Shown here in pieces: positions 1 through 6,948 of a stretch of 22,922 bases of DNA. Every line of letters begins with the position of its first letter. Position 1 is the first letter of the stretch. Location of the stretch: contig JBNKNO010000052.1 of NCBI GenBank assembly GCA_050293885.1, positions 1-22,922 of the forward strand, written 5' to 3'. This stretch comes from Nitrogeniibacter sp050293885 (GTDB lineage: Bacteria; Pseudomonadota; Gammaproteobacteria; Burkholderiales; Rhodocyclaceae). The notes under the pieces were generated by a model that saw only the letters and a program-made list of their open reading frames with translations, made no database searches and was not told where the DNA came from. Position numbers and translations under genes: made by a program.

Positions 1-939
1 AACTCGGTCGAGATCCTGATCTATCGGATGCCCGATAGCGGATGGATTCTTGAGGTGATGGACCCATTTGGCGGCTCCACCGTGTGGGACGACGAGTTCG
101 ATACGGATCAGGCTGCGTTGGATGAAGCGATGCGCATGATTCGAGAGGAGAGCGTCGAGGCGCTCGTGGGCTTGCCGGGCCAAGCGGAAGAGCGGTCGGA
201 CGAAAGCGTTGAACCGCTGGGCCTTGCGGTGCCCTTGTCTGCCACGGAGCTCGAGGCGCTCGATGCTTTTCTGGCGTCGGATGCCACGTCGGACGAGACC
301 ATGTTGCTCGACCGGCTTGATGGCTATCTCTCGGCGATTGCCATTGGGCCGAGCAGCCTGCGCCCGAGCCTGTGGTACGCCGGTATCTGGGGGCCACACG
401 GCGACGACGCGCCGCATTTCGAGTCGCTTGAGCAGGCGCAGAACGTCATGCAGGTGATCATGCGCTTCTACAACGGCATTATCGGGAGTCTCGAAGAAGA
501 CGCCGACACCCACCGTCCGGTTTTCGAAGTCTTCGTGTCTGACGAATCAGGCGCGGAATTCATCGACGCCGAAATGTGGGCGTGCGGGTTCATGGAGGGG
601 GTCGAGCTGTGTCGCGCGCATTGGCAGCCGCTGTTCGACGATGCTCATGGGCGCGAGTGGATCGAGCCGATTCGGCTGCTGGGGGCTCTCGATCTGAGTG
701 AGGGTGAGCTCGCGTTCTCTGAGACGCCGGAACAGCGGGACGTGCTTGCCCGTCAGATACCCGAGTCGCTGGCGGCCATCTATCGCTTCTGGTTGCCGTA
801 CCGCAAGGCGGCTCACGAGTTGTTGATGGCCAATACCAGCAGGCGTGAGCACCCGAAGGTCGGCCGCAATGACCCGTGCCCTTGCGGGAGCGGCAAGAAA
901 TTCAAGAAATGCTGTGGTGGGGCATCAACGCTGCATTGA
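1..939 (+). CDS. UPF0149/YecA-like protein with SEC-C zinc motif (5' end outside window)
   Basis: The reading frame is open to the first base, so the gene probably starts upstream; the first ATG at 28 lies inside a conserved-looking stretch (residues reading VEILIYRMPDSGWILEV). Three parts are visible. The first is an N-terminal domain of about 60 residues, rich in acidic and aromatic positions. The second is a UPF0149 (YecA-like) helical domain, recognised by LLDRLDGYLSAIAIGPSS and a following W..GIWG. The third is a C-terminal SEC-C motif, NDPCPCGSGKKFKKCC, with its four zinc-binding cysteines. SEC-C tails in SecA and YecA bind zinc and can contact ribosomes or protein partners; the actual role of this protein is not known. 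It converges on the Fic gene, with 86 bp between stop codons. Family call is firm, function is not. Confidence 0.85.
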   Translation, partial: NSVEILIYRMPDSGWILEVMDPFGGSTVWDDEFDTDQAALDEAMRMIREESVEALVGLPGQAEERSDESVEPLGLAVPLSATELEALDAFLASDATSDETMLLDRLDGYLSAIAIGPSSLRPSLWYAGIWGPHGDDAPHFESLEQAQNVMQVIMRFYNGIIGSLEEDADTHRPVFEVFVSDESGAEFIDAEMWACGFMEGVELCRAHWQPLFDDAHGREWIEPIRLLGALDLSEGELAFSETPEQRDVLARQIPESLAAIYRFWLPYRKAAHELLMANTSRREHPKVGRNDPCPCGSGKKFKKCCGGASTLH

Positions 940-980
940 GTGCCGAGCGCGCCTACCACTCCAGCGGCAGCGCAACCAAC

Positions 981-995
981 CGGGCGTAGCGCCCG
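981..995. terminator. Short hairpin between convergent genes
   Basis: CGGGCG (981-986) and CGCCCG (990-995) pair around a 3-nt loop, with CCAAC/GTTGG able to extend the stem outside an internal loop. It lies between the stops of the SEC-C gene and the Fic gene. There is no T-run, so a terminator role is only possible. Confidence 0.3.
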
Positions 996-1025
996 CCTTG
1001 TTGGCGCAGTGCCGACCGAGTCACA

Positions 1026-2096
1026 TTACTTCAGCGCGTACCACACACCCCTGCCGGCGCCGTGCAGCGCAAGATGCCCTTGTTCCACCAGCGCGCGAAA
1101 ATGCTGCTTGAGCGTGTTGCGATTTCCACCGGTGAGGCGGATTGCATCGCCCATGGTAATGCGACCATGTTCACGGGCGAACTCCACGATTTGAAGCGAA
1201 AGCTCGGGAAGTGACGCCAATACGAGCTTTTCACGCTCGACCTTTCGGTTGAGTCGGCGCACTTGCTCGGCCAGGGCGCGCAGGAAGAAAACCAGCCAGG
1301 GTTGCCAATTCGGTGCGTCGCTTCGAATGGTGCCCTGGGTTTGCCGCAGCGCCAGGTAGTAAGCCTCTTTGCTCTGCTCGATGACGCTCTCGAGCGAGCT
1401 GTAGGGGACGTAGGCGTAGCCCGCCTGCAGGAGCAACAGCGTCGTGAGGACCCGGCTCAGGCGGCCGTTGCCGTCCTGGAATGGGTGAATCTCCAGGAAG
1501 ACGACAACCCAGATGCCAATCAATAGCAGGGGGTGAAGTCGCGTCGTCGCACGCGCCTCGTTGAACCAGTCGATCAATTCCGTCATCAAAGCCGGCGTAT
1601 CGACAGGTGTTGCCGTGGCAAAAACGACGCCGAGTTGATTACCATCCTCGTCGAAGGCAACGACGCTGTTGGTGGAGGTCTTGTAATTGCCTCGGTGCCA
1701 GGCGTCTTTCTCACTGTAGGTGAGCAGGTCACGGTGCAACTGCTTGACGTGATTCTCGGTCAAGGCAATGTCTTGCCACGACGAGAACACCAGCTCCATG
1801 ACGTCGGCGTAGCCAGCAACCTCTTGTTCGTCTCGGGTGGTGAAGGATTTGATCTGGAGATTGGATAGCAAGCGCTCGACATCGCGGTCGGTAAGCCGGC
1901 TACCCTCTATACGGGTTGAGGAGCCAATGCTCTCGATCGTGGCGACTCGTCGCAATGCCGACAGACGATCCGGCGCCAGCGTGCCAAGCGCACGCCAAGC
2001 GCCCTTGAACTCATCGATACCGGCGATGAGGCTCAGGATTTCGGGCGTTATCTGAACGGCATTAGAGAGGATCATGGATGCCAATACTACATCCAT
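1026..2096 (-). CDS. Fic family protein (AMPylase-like), class II, with C-terminal winged helix
   Basis: A protein of 356 residues. The Fic motif HPFQDGNGR is complete at residues 204-212 and includes the catalytic histidine, so nucleotide (usually AMP) transfer to a target protein is predicted. Residues 60-65 read STRIEG and match the inhibitory helix motif (S/T)xxxE(G/N). Its position N-terminal to the Fic core makes this a class II, self-inhibited Fic protein that needs no separate antitoxin. The last 60 residues (GRITMGDAIRLTGGNRNTLK onward) look like a winged helix-turn-helix, suggesting DNA binding or autoregulation. Met8 (codon 2073-2075) is an alternative start: a TATAAA box at 2106-2111 would make a start at 2096 almost leaderless. 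No partner gene is adjacent. The target protein cannot be read from sequence. Confidence 0.9.
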   Translation of the reverse strand: MDVVLASMILSNAVQITPEILSLIAGIDEFKGAWRALGTLAPDRLSALRRVATIESIGSSTRIEGSRLTDRDVERLLSNLQIKSFTTRDEQEVAGYADVMELVFSSWQDIALTENHVKQLHRDLLTYSEKDAWHRGNYKTSTNSVVAFDEDGNQLGVVFATATPVDTPALMTELIDWFNEARATTRLHPLLLIGIWVVVFLEIHPFQDGNGRLSRVLTTLLLLQAGYAYVPYSSLESVIEQSKEAYYLALRQTQGTIRSDAPNWQPWLVFFLRALAEQVRRLNRKVEREKLVLASLPELSLQIVEFAREHGRITMGDAIRLTGGNRNTLKQHFRALVEQGHLALHGAGRGVWYALK

Positions 2097-2105
2097 TCAC
2101 ACCCA

Positions 2106-2111
2106 TTTATA
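2106..2111 (-). promoter_or_regulatory. Possible -10 box for the Fic gene
   Basis: The minus strand reads TATAAA here, in a short AT-rich stretch just upstream of the Fic gene. No good -35 element is seen. Transcription would begin about 3 bp before Met1, which favours Met8 as the real start. Confidence 0.35.
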
Positions 2112-2202
2112 CAAAACAATAAATCGCACCGCCTGGCCATTGCACGTCGCGTCTGTACTGGGCAACCGCGCGGCTTTACTGAAGATGGTTAGCAAGCGTA
2201 GT

Positions 2203-2231
2203 CCGGACGAGGGCCATCGGCCCGACTCCGG
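2203..2231. repeat. Symmetric hairpin in intergenic region
   Basis: CCGGA (2203-2207) pairs with TCCGG (2227-2231), and GGGCC (2211-2215) pairs with GGCCC (2219-2223) around an ATC loop. The two stems are separated by matching 3-nt internal bulges. It could be part of the same repeat unit as the REP-like sequence 24 bp downstream. Confidence 0.5.
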
Positions 2232-2254
2232 GATTCATCGGTTGATCAGCCACC

Positions 2255-2290
2255 GCTCCCGGATTTCGCTTCGCTTCATTCGGGCTACGG
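2255..2290. repeat. REP-like extragenic element
   Basis: Read on the minus strand, this is a GTAGCCCGAATGAAGCGAAG-type sequence ending in ATCCGGGAGC. It closely resembles a short extragenic repeat found in many copies in proteobacterial genomes (the GTAGCCCGGATGAAGCG... type). Outer CCGGG-like and CCCG-like ends can pair around the GAAGCGAAGC centre. Recognition is from memory of the motif; a genome-wide copy count was not possible. Confidence 0.6.
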
Positions 2291-2530
2291 ATCCAAGGTC
2301 CGCTTCCCCGACGCGCCATGGGCGGCATTGGTTCGGCAGCTGAAGTTCGGTCGCCAAGCATCGAACGGCCCCTCCGGCCGAGAACCCGCCTCTCATCCGC
2401 GCAAGATAGCGCGCACGCACAAACAGTCCTCGACGAATCCACCGAAACGCGCCTGCACCGGCCGCCGTTCAAACGCCTGCCGAACTCATCAATCGTCAAC
2501 CCCGACGCGGACACGCCAATGGCATGAATC

Positions 2531-2552
2531 GTCGCCACCCGTTGGCGGCGAC
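2531..2552. repeat. Small inverted repeat upstream of HTH-receiver gene
   Basis: GTCGCC (2531-2536) and GGCGAC (2547-2552) form an inverted repeat just before the AT-rich tract upstream of the regulator gene. It could be an operator or an upstream hairpin. Evidence is positional only. Confidence 0.3.
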
Positions 2553-2605
2553 AAGATGATAAAGTCAATATATTCAAATAATTTGTCATTTATGGAGCAA
2601 TCGCC

Positions 2606-3208
2606 ATGTCGGCAGAACCCAAGTACATCAGTACCCGTGAGGCGGCAAAGCGTCTGGGGCTGTCGCTGGGCACGGTTCAGCAGATGGTCGAGCGTGGGGA
2701 GTTGCGGGCCTGGAAGACGGCGGGCGGGCATCGCCGTATCGACGAGTCGTCGGTGGAGAGCTACCACGCACGTGCACGCACGGGTGCGTCGGTGTCACAC
2801 GGCGGCGGGCAAAACCTGCGGGTGCTGATTGCCGAGGATGACCGCATCTTGCAGAAGCTCTACACCCACACGCTCGAGGGCTGGGCCTTGCCGCTGGAGG
2901 TGACGCTGGTGACGAGTGGTTTCGATGCGCTGATGGAGATTGGCCGTCATCCACCGGATTTGCTGATCACCGACTTGAACATGCCGGGTTTGAACGGTTT
3001 CGAGATGATTCGACGCGTTCGCGACAATCGCTTGACGGCGGAAACGGACATCGTGGTGGTATCTGGCATGTCGGACGAGGAGATTGCCGATGAGGGCGGT
3101 CTGCCCGCCGATGTGACCCGTTATGGCAAGCCAGTGCCGTTCCAGGCCTTGCATGGATACGTGCAGGCCAAGGTGGCGCAACTGCGCCGCGAGAAGGGCA
3201 CCGGCTGA
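2606..3208 (+). CDS. Response regulator with N-terminal excisionase/MerR-type HTH and C-terminal receiver domain
   Basis: A protein of 200 residues with an unusual domain order. Residues 7-56 form an excisionase-family winged HTH (YISTREAAKRLGLSLGTVQQ, then GHRRI), a DNA-binding fold. Residues 71-192 form a CheY-like receiver with acidic residues E77, D78 and D79, phospho-acceptor D123 in ITDLNMPGLNG, S153 and K175. All residues needed for phosphorylation are present. The inferred role is a transcription factor whose DNA binding is controlled by phosphorylation, but no intact kinase gene lies next to it. The start is supported by GGAG at 2594-2597, 8 nt before the ATG. The convergent neighbour at 3271-3924 looks like a degenerate kinase ATPase domain, so the two may work together; that is a guess from position. 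Confidence 0.88.
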   Translation: MSAEPKYISTREAAKRLGLSLGTVQQMVERGELRAWKTAGGHRRIDESSVESYHARARTGASVSHGGGQNLRVLIAEDDRILQKLYTHTLEGWALPLEVTLVTSGFDALMEIGRHPPDLLITDLNMPGLNGFEMIRRVRDNRLTAETDIVVVSGMSDEEIADEGGLPADVTRYGKPVPFQALHGYVQAKVAQLRREKGTG

Positions 3209-3270
3209 CGCAGGCGTTGCCGGGCGTCATCCCCGGGCGACGTTGCCCAGGGGTGTCGTCGTGCGGGGCC

Positions 3271-3924
3271 TTACGCCGCCACTTGCCATTCGCATTCGTT
3301 GCGGCCGGCGGTGAGGCAGGGCATCCACAAAGCCGCTTCGAGATAGCCGCTGCTGCTGAGATAGGATTCGAGCCGGCCGCCCATGGCGTCGGCATAGCGA
3401 TGAATGTAAGGCAGGATTCGCGCGGCACGATCGGCTTCCTCGCTCGAGACCTGCGTGCATAGACGAAGGCCGGCGAACTGTCCGTCGCCGATCGAGCGCA
3501 CCACCCCCCACAGCGTGATGTCGGCGCCGCGTGGCTCGAACGCGACGATCGAGTGCAAGACACCCATGATGAGCTTGATGATTTCGTCTTTGTCACCGAG
3601 CACGTGAATCGGCTGGGGGCGGGATTCGAAAACAAAGACGTGTGACGAGGCCAACTGCGCAACGTCATCGACCGTCTGACACACCAGGTTTTCAAGATCG
3701 TGCGCCGGGCCCATGCCGAATTCATGGGGCTCGGGGTGAGCTGCGGCCAGCGCCACGTCTCGACCGATCTGCTCGACCTCATGCCAAATCTGCGTGCCGC
3801 TCGCGCACTCACCATCAATGACGGCGGGCAAGTCATGGTGGTGCTGGGATGACCATACCGCGTGGGAGGCGATGAAGGGTTTCTCGCCGATGGCGGTTAC
3901 GTTTCGTTTTGTCTGTGCGTTCAT
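3271..3924 (-). CDS. Hypothetical protein resembling a degenerate histidine-kinase ATPase (GHKL-like) domain
   Basis: A protein of 217 residues. I do not recognise a named family. Residues 105-203 follow the layout of a HATPase_c domain: DEIIKLIMGVLHSIVAFEP (113-131) resembles the N-box helix of a histidine kinase, followed by a strand (DITLWGVV, 135-142), a strand (FAGLRLCTQV, 150-159), a helix ending HRYADAMGGRL (175-185), and a final strand (YLEAALWMPCL, 194-204) like the usual GGRI...F.LPL ending. The N-box asparagine and the glycine-rich G1 and G2 ATP-binding loops are missing, so ATP binding is doubtful. The N-terminus (SSQHHHDLPAV, 25-35) is His-rich. The gene starts at ATG 3924 with GAGG about 6 nt upstream and converges on the HTH-receiver gene. 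The fold assignment is an inference from pattern. Confidence 0.65.
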   Translation of the reverse strand: MNAQTKRNVTAIGEKPFIASHAVWSSQHHHDLPAVIDGECASGTQIWHEVEQIGRDVALAAAHPEPHEFGMGPAHDLENLVCQTVDDVAQLASSHVFVFESRPQPIHVLGDKDEIIKLIMGVLHSIVAFEPRGADITLWGVVRSIGDGQFAGLRLCTQVSSEEADRAARILPYIHRYADAMGGRLESYLSSSGYLEAALWMPCLTAGRNECEWQVAA

Positions 3925-3963
3925 GCTGGGCCTCGCCTGCGTAAATTGATTTCCGTTTTGTTC

Positions 3964-3991
3964 TTTTTATCATTTTTATTGGTTTTTGCAA
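3964..3991 (-). promoter_or_regulatory. Candidate promoter for the degenerate-kinase gene
   Basis: On the minus strand TTGCAA (3986-3991) is followed, after 16 bp, by TAAAAA (3964-3969), inside a strongly AT-rich tract (about 3940-4000) that stands out from the GC-rich surroundings. It lies about 40 bp upstream of the ATG at 3924. Confidence 0.4.
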
Positions 3992-4121
3992 TATATTTTT
4001 GAGATCCGCCGTTCACGCCCGACGAACGGCAGGGTTCACCGATGGCGACGCGGGGCGCCCACGGTGGAGACCAGCGGGGAGAAAATCAGGCGCCGATTGC
4101 GCCGCGGCCTGGGGCGTCAGC

Positions 4122-4150
4122 AAAGAAAAAGCCGCCATGCAGGCGGCTTT
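4122..4150 (-). terminator. Rho-independent terminator after the CheZ-like gene
   Basis: AAAGCCGCC (4128-4136) and GGCGGCTTT (4142-4150) form a perfect 9-bp stem around a 5-nt loop. On the minus strand the stem is followed by TTTTTC. It lies 28 bp beyond the stop codon at 4178. Confidence 0.9.
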
Positions 4151-4177
4151 GATGCGAGGGGCGGCGGCTTCAGCGGG

Positions 4178-4753
4178 TCAGAACAGTTCGATGTCCTCGT
4201 CGCCGCTGTCGTGCTGGCCGGCCATGTAGGCGGCGAGCGCCTCTTTGACCGGCGTGCCATTCATGACCGCCTCGAACATTTCGGTTTCTTCGCGGGTGGA
4301 GTAGCGCGCGCGGATCTTCTCCTGCAACGCGACCCACTCGTAGGGGTTGTAGAGCTTGCGCTGATCGATGACCAGCCCCGACAGGGCGCTGAGGCTGTGG
4401 CACACGTGCGCCAGCCGCTGCACCAGCTTGTCGTAGAACTGGAAGGCGATGATGGACTGCTGCACCATGGCCCCGACCTGACCGGCCTGTGCCGTGAGCC
4501 CTTGCTTGATCGCGGCGACTTCGCCTTCTTCGGGCAGGCTTTCGAGTTCGTTGGTCATGCCGCGAACGTAACCGGCCAGCGACGTGAACGCGTCGGTCAG
4601 TGTCTCCACCGAGTTATTGCCGTCGCGCATGGCCGCTTCGATCTGGCCGGCCGCCAACTCGAGCATGAGTACGGTTTCACTCACTTGGCTCCAGTCGAGG
4701 TCCGGTTTGTGGGCACGCGTTCCGCGCGGCTGGTCTTCGTCGGTGTCGCTCAT
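4178..4753 (-). CDS. Possible CheZ-like phosphatase or chemotaxis-associated protein
   Basis: A protein of 191 residues, mostly helical and without cysteine clusters or a signal peptide. Residues 95-125 (GAMVQQSIIAFQFYDKLVQR onward) form a long amphipathic helix with D108-x-x-x-Q112. CheZ uses an Asp and Gln with the same spacing in a QDFQDLTGQ-like helix to attack phospho-CheY. The very acidic C-terminal tail ends DEDIELF and recalls the C-terminal CheY-binding peptide of CheZ. Overall similarity to CheZ is otherwise weak, so this is a motif-level call. I place the start at the second ATG (4753) because AGGA (4759-4762) is a good ribosome binding site for it; an upstream ATG at 4765 has none. 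It lies 63 bp after murB on the same strand and is probably its operon partner. Confidence 0.6.
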   Translation of the reverse strand: MSDTDEDQPRGTRAHKPDLDWSQVSETVLMLELAAGQIEAAMRDGNNSVETLTDAFTSLAGYVRGMTNELESLPEEGEVAAIKQGLTAQAGQVGAMVQQSIIAFQFYDKLVQRLAHVCHSLSALSGLVIDQRKLYNPYEWVALQEKIRARYSTREETEMFEAVMNGTPVKEALAAYMAGQHDSGDEDIELF

Positions 4754-4758
4754 CTTGT

Positions 4759-4762
4759 TCCT
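4759..4762 (-). promoter_or_regulatory. Ribosome binding site deciding the start of the CheZ-like gene
   Basis: AGGA on the minus strand, 5 nt before the ATG at 4753. It directly follows the upstream ATG at 4765, which has no such site. This selects 4753 as the start. Confidence 0.6.
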
Positions 4763-4816
4763 CATGCAACAGGGGCATTTACTTCGTCTTCGGCCCCCTT
4801 GTCGGAAACTTGATGG

Positions 4817-5833
4817 TCAAACGAATATTGGCTCGGGCTCCAGCGCAATGCCGAAGCGCGCCTGCACATCGGCCTGAATGCGCTCGGCGATGCGCCGCAC
4901 GTCGGCGCCGGTCGCGCCCCCGCGATTGACCAGCACCAGGGCCTGTCGATCGTGGCAGGCGACGGGGCCGAGGGCGCGCCCTTTCCAACCGCACTGGTCG
5001 ATGAGCCAGCCGGCGGCGAGCTTGGTGCGCCCGTCGGGCTGCGGGTAGTGCGGCGCGTGGGGGTGCTCGGCCAGCAAACGCTGGGCGATGGCGGTGTCGA
5101 CCACCGGGTTCTTGAAGAAGCTGCCGGCGTTGCCTGCCTGCGCCGGGTCGGGCAGCTTTTGCTGGCGGATGGCGATGACGGCGTCTGACACCTGCATGGC
5201 GGTGGGGGTGGCGATGCCGCGTTCGGCGAGCCAGGCGGCCACGTCCGCATAACCGAGCACGGGTTGCCAGGGGCGCGGCAGACGGAACACCACGCGGGTG
5301 ATGAGAACACGGCCAGCGAGGGCTTGTTTGAAGATGCTGTCGCGATAGCCGAAGCGGCAGTCGTCGCGGTTCAGGCGCAGGGTGTCGCCGCTATCGAGAT
5401 CGACCGCTTCGAGGTGGTCGAAGCGCTCGGCCAGCTCGAGCCCGTAGGCGCCAATGTTCTGCACCGGGGCGGCGCCGACGGTGCCGGGAATGAGCGACAG
5501 GTTTTCCAGCCCGGGCAGGCCTTGTTCGAGCGTCCAGCGCACGAAGGCGTGCCAGTTCTCACCAGCCGAAGCCGCCACCCGCGTGGCATGCGCGTCTTCA
5601 TCAACGACTTCGCGGCCGCTGAGCGCGACGTGCAGCACAAGCCGGTCGACGTCACCGCAGAACACCACGTTGCTGCCCCCGCCAAGCACCAGCCGGGGGC
5701 CACGCAGTTGGCCGGCGCGCGCCGCGGCCACCAGCGCCGGCACGCTGTCGACGCGCAGGTAGCGCGCGGCCGTGCCGGGCAGGCCGAAGGTATTGCAGGT
5801 GTCGAGCGGAACGCAGGTCTGGATGTCGGTCAT
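4817..5833 (-). CDS. murB: UDP-N-acetylenolpyruvoylglucosamine reductase
   Basis: A protein of 338 residues, close to the E. coli-type (type I) MurB length. MurB is an FAD enzyme that uses NADPH to reduce UDP-GlcNAc-enolpyruvate to UDP-MurNAc in peptidoglycan synthesis, in the cytoplasm. Seen: the FAD-binding segment LGGGSNVVF (50-58), IPGTVGAAPVQNIGAYG (115-131), GYRDSIFK (162-169), and the catalytic serine S238 in NAGSFFKNP. The C-terminal LEPEPIF (331-337) carries the conserved glutamate. The frame stays open upstream to 6112, but that extension is arginine-rich shadow sequence overlapping the PACE gene. The true start is ATG 5833, because MTDIQTCVPLDTCNTFGL matches MurB N-termini. That ATG overlaps the stop of the upstream gene (ATGA), so translation is probably coupled. 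Confidence 0.97.
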   Translation of the reverse strand: MTDIQTCVPLDTCNTFGLPGTAARYLRVDSVPALVAAARAGQLRGPRLVLGGGSNVVFCGDVDRLVLHVALSGREVVDEDAHATRVAASAGENWHAFVRWTLEQGLPGLENLSLIPGTVGAAPVQNIGAYGLELAERFDHLEAVDLDSGDTLRLNRDDCRFGYRDSIFKQALAGRVLITRVVFRLPRPWQPVLGYADVAAWLAERGIATPTAMQVSDAVIAIRQQKLPDPAQAGNAGSFFKNPVVDTAIAQRLLAEHPHAPHYPQPDGRTKLAAGWLIDQCGWKGRALGPVACHDRQALVLVNRGGATGADVRRIAERIQADVQARFGIALEPEPIFV

Positions 5834-6276
5834 GGCGCGTCGTCGAGGGGAATGGGGTAGTAGCGGTCGTAGCCGAGGTTGAAGAGAAAAGCGTACACCA
5901 CATAGGCGAGGGCCAAGGCAATGTCGGCCACGAGGGCGCCCAGCCAGTCCATGCCGGTCGAGGCCATCACGATCGGCAGCGTCATCAACAGCAATCCGCT
6001 TTCGAAGCCCGCGACGTGCAGCACGCGCATGCCCCATGGCCGTTTGTCGGCAGTGCGGCCGGTCAGCCGCCCTTCGATCCAGTCGAAGGCGGTGTTGTAG
6101 CTTCCGTTCCACACGGCGGCGATGAGCGCGATCACCGCCAGCATGCCAAGTGCGTCTTCGAGCAACACGCCGCTGGCCCAGGTAAACGGCGGCGTGATGA
6201 GCAGCAAGCCACCCACCTCGAACAAGGCGATCTGGCGAATACGGTCACGCAGGGAGCGAAGCGGCGGCGATTTCAC
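5830..6276 (-). CDS. PACE-type (AceI-like) multidrug/biocide efflux protein
   Basis: A small membrane protein of 148 residues with four predicted membrane helices arranged as two tandem pairs (bacterial transmembrane pair domains). Typical family signatures are RDRIRQIALFEVGGLLLITP near the N-terminus, WNGSYNTAFDWIE, RVLHVAGFESGLLLMTLPI and AYVVYAFLFNLGYDRYYP. PACE proteins such as AceI export chlorhexidine, acriflavine or polyamines by proton exchange; the substrate here is unknown. I chose GTG at 6276 because family members begin a few residues before RDRIRQ; an ATG at 6357 would add 27 unusual residues and reach into the divergent promoter region. Its stop overlaps the murB start by 4 nt. 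Confidence 0.87.
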   Translation of the reverse strand: MKSPPLRSLRDRIRQIALFEVGGLLLITPPFTWASGVLLEDALGMLAVIALIAAVWNGSYNTAFDWIEGRLTGRTADKRPWGMRVLHVAGFESGLLLMTLPIVMASTGMDWLGALVADIALALAYVVYAFLFNLGYDRYYPIPLDDAP

Positions 6277-6431
6277 GGACGGGGTGCAGGTGGCAGAACC
6301 GGCACGATAGACATCCGCGGCGGCCGATGCAAATACGCGCAAACACGCAGCGGCCACTTGTGCGCTGCGTCTTGCCAGCCCTGCCCGCCGGGTGCACGCT
6401 TGCTGCTCCCCAACCCGTCATCGAGGCCCCC

Positions 6432-6866
6432 ATGAACAACCGTCCCTCGCTTCGCCACCTGTTCGCCCTGTTGAGCCTGATTGCCTGCGTGCTCGCGCCG
6501 GCCACCGTGCACGCCGACAACATGCCCGGCGTTGTCATCCAGGTAAGCGACAACGATCCGGCCAAGTGGAATCTGGCGCTCAACAATGCACGCAATCTCA
6601 TCACCGCCATGGGCGGCGCCGACAAGGTCACCGTCGAGATCGTTGCCTATGGCCCCGGTCTGGGCATGCTCAAGGAGGGCTCGGCGGTGAGCGATCGCCT
6701 GGCCGGCGCGCAGTCCGACGGCGTGCAGCTTGCCGCCTGCGGCAACACCATGCGCGCCAAGAAAGTCACCGAGGCCGATCTTGCCCTCGGCGTTCACGTC
6801 GTGCCGGCCGGTGTGATGGAGATCGTGCAGCGACAGCGCAGCGGCTGGGCCTACGTGCGCCCCTGA
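6432..6866 (+). CDS. Secreted DsrE-family protein
   Basis: A protein of 144 residues. Residues 1-28 are a clear Sec signal peptide (basic start, hydrophobic core, cleavage after VHA). The mature part has the DsrE/YchN fold pattern: VVIQVSDNDPAKWNLALNNA, then VTVEIVAYGPGLGML, and QLAACGNTMRA with one cysteine at the position where DsrE-like proteins often carry the reactive Cys. Family members take part in sulfur relay or are of unknown function; secreted ones like this are uncharacterised. GAGG at 6423-6426 supports the ATG at 6432. It is divergent from the PACE gene and followed after about 80 bp by the thioesterase gene. Confidence 0.85.
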   Translation: MNNRPSLRHLFALLSLIACVLAPATVHADNMPGVVIQVSDNDPAKWNLALNNARNLITAMGGADKVTVEIVAYGPGLGMLKEGSAVSDRLAGAQSDGVQLAACGNTMRAKKVTEADLALGVHVVPAGVMEIVQRQRSGWAYVRP

Positions 6867-6948
6867 GGCGACCACCGGCCGGCGCGGGCGGGCTGCTGCG
6901 GACAGACTATGGTTGAATGGTGCTTTGCACACTTCAGACGCACGCACC

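Larger units (their letters stand above)
2097..2605. other. 509-bp intergenic region without a credible gene
   Basis: The Fic gene and the HTH-receiver gene diverge from here. Reading frames in this stretch are short and have no recognisable protein features. It holds an extended hairpin (2203-2231), a REP-like repeat (2255-2290), a small inverted repeat (2531-2552), and an abrupt AT-rich tract (about 2552-2590) directly before the HTH-receiver gene that probably contains its promoter. The middle part (about 2300-2520) shows nothing I can name. Confidence 0.6.

Noticed and set aside
1026..2096. Toxin-antitoxin module with this Fic protein as toxin
   Set aside because: It carries its own inhibitory motif and no small partner gene is adjacent.
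2176..2589. Reading frames in the intergenic region before the HTH-receiver gene
   Set aside because: They translate through the REP-like repeat and hairpin, show no domain, and lack ribosome binding sites.
5834..6112. Extended N-terminus for murB (open to 6112)
   Set aside because: The added 93 residues are arginine-rich, resemble no MurB, and overlap the PACE gene in another frame; MurB homology begins at 5833.
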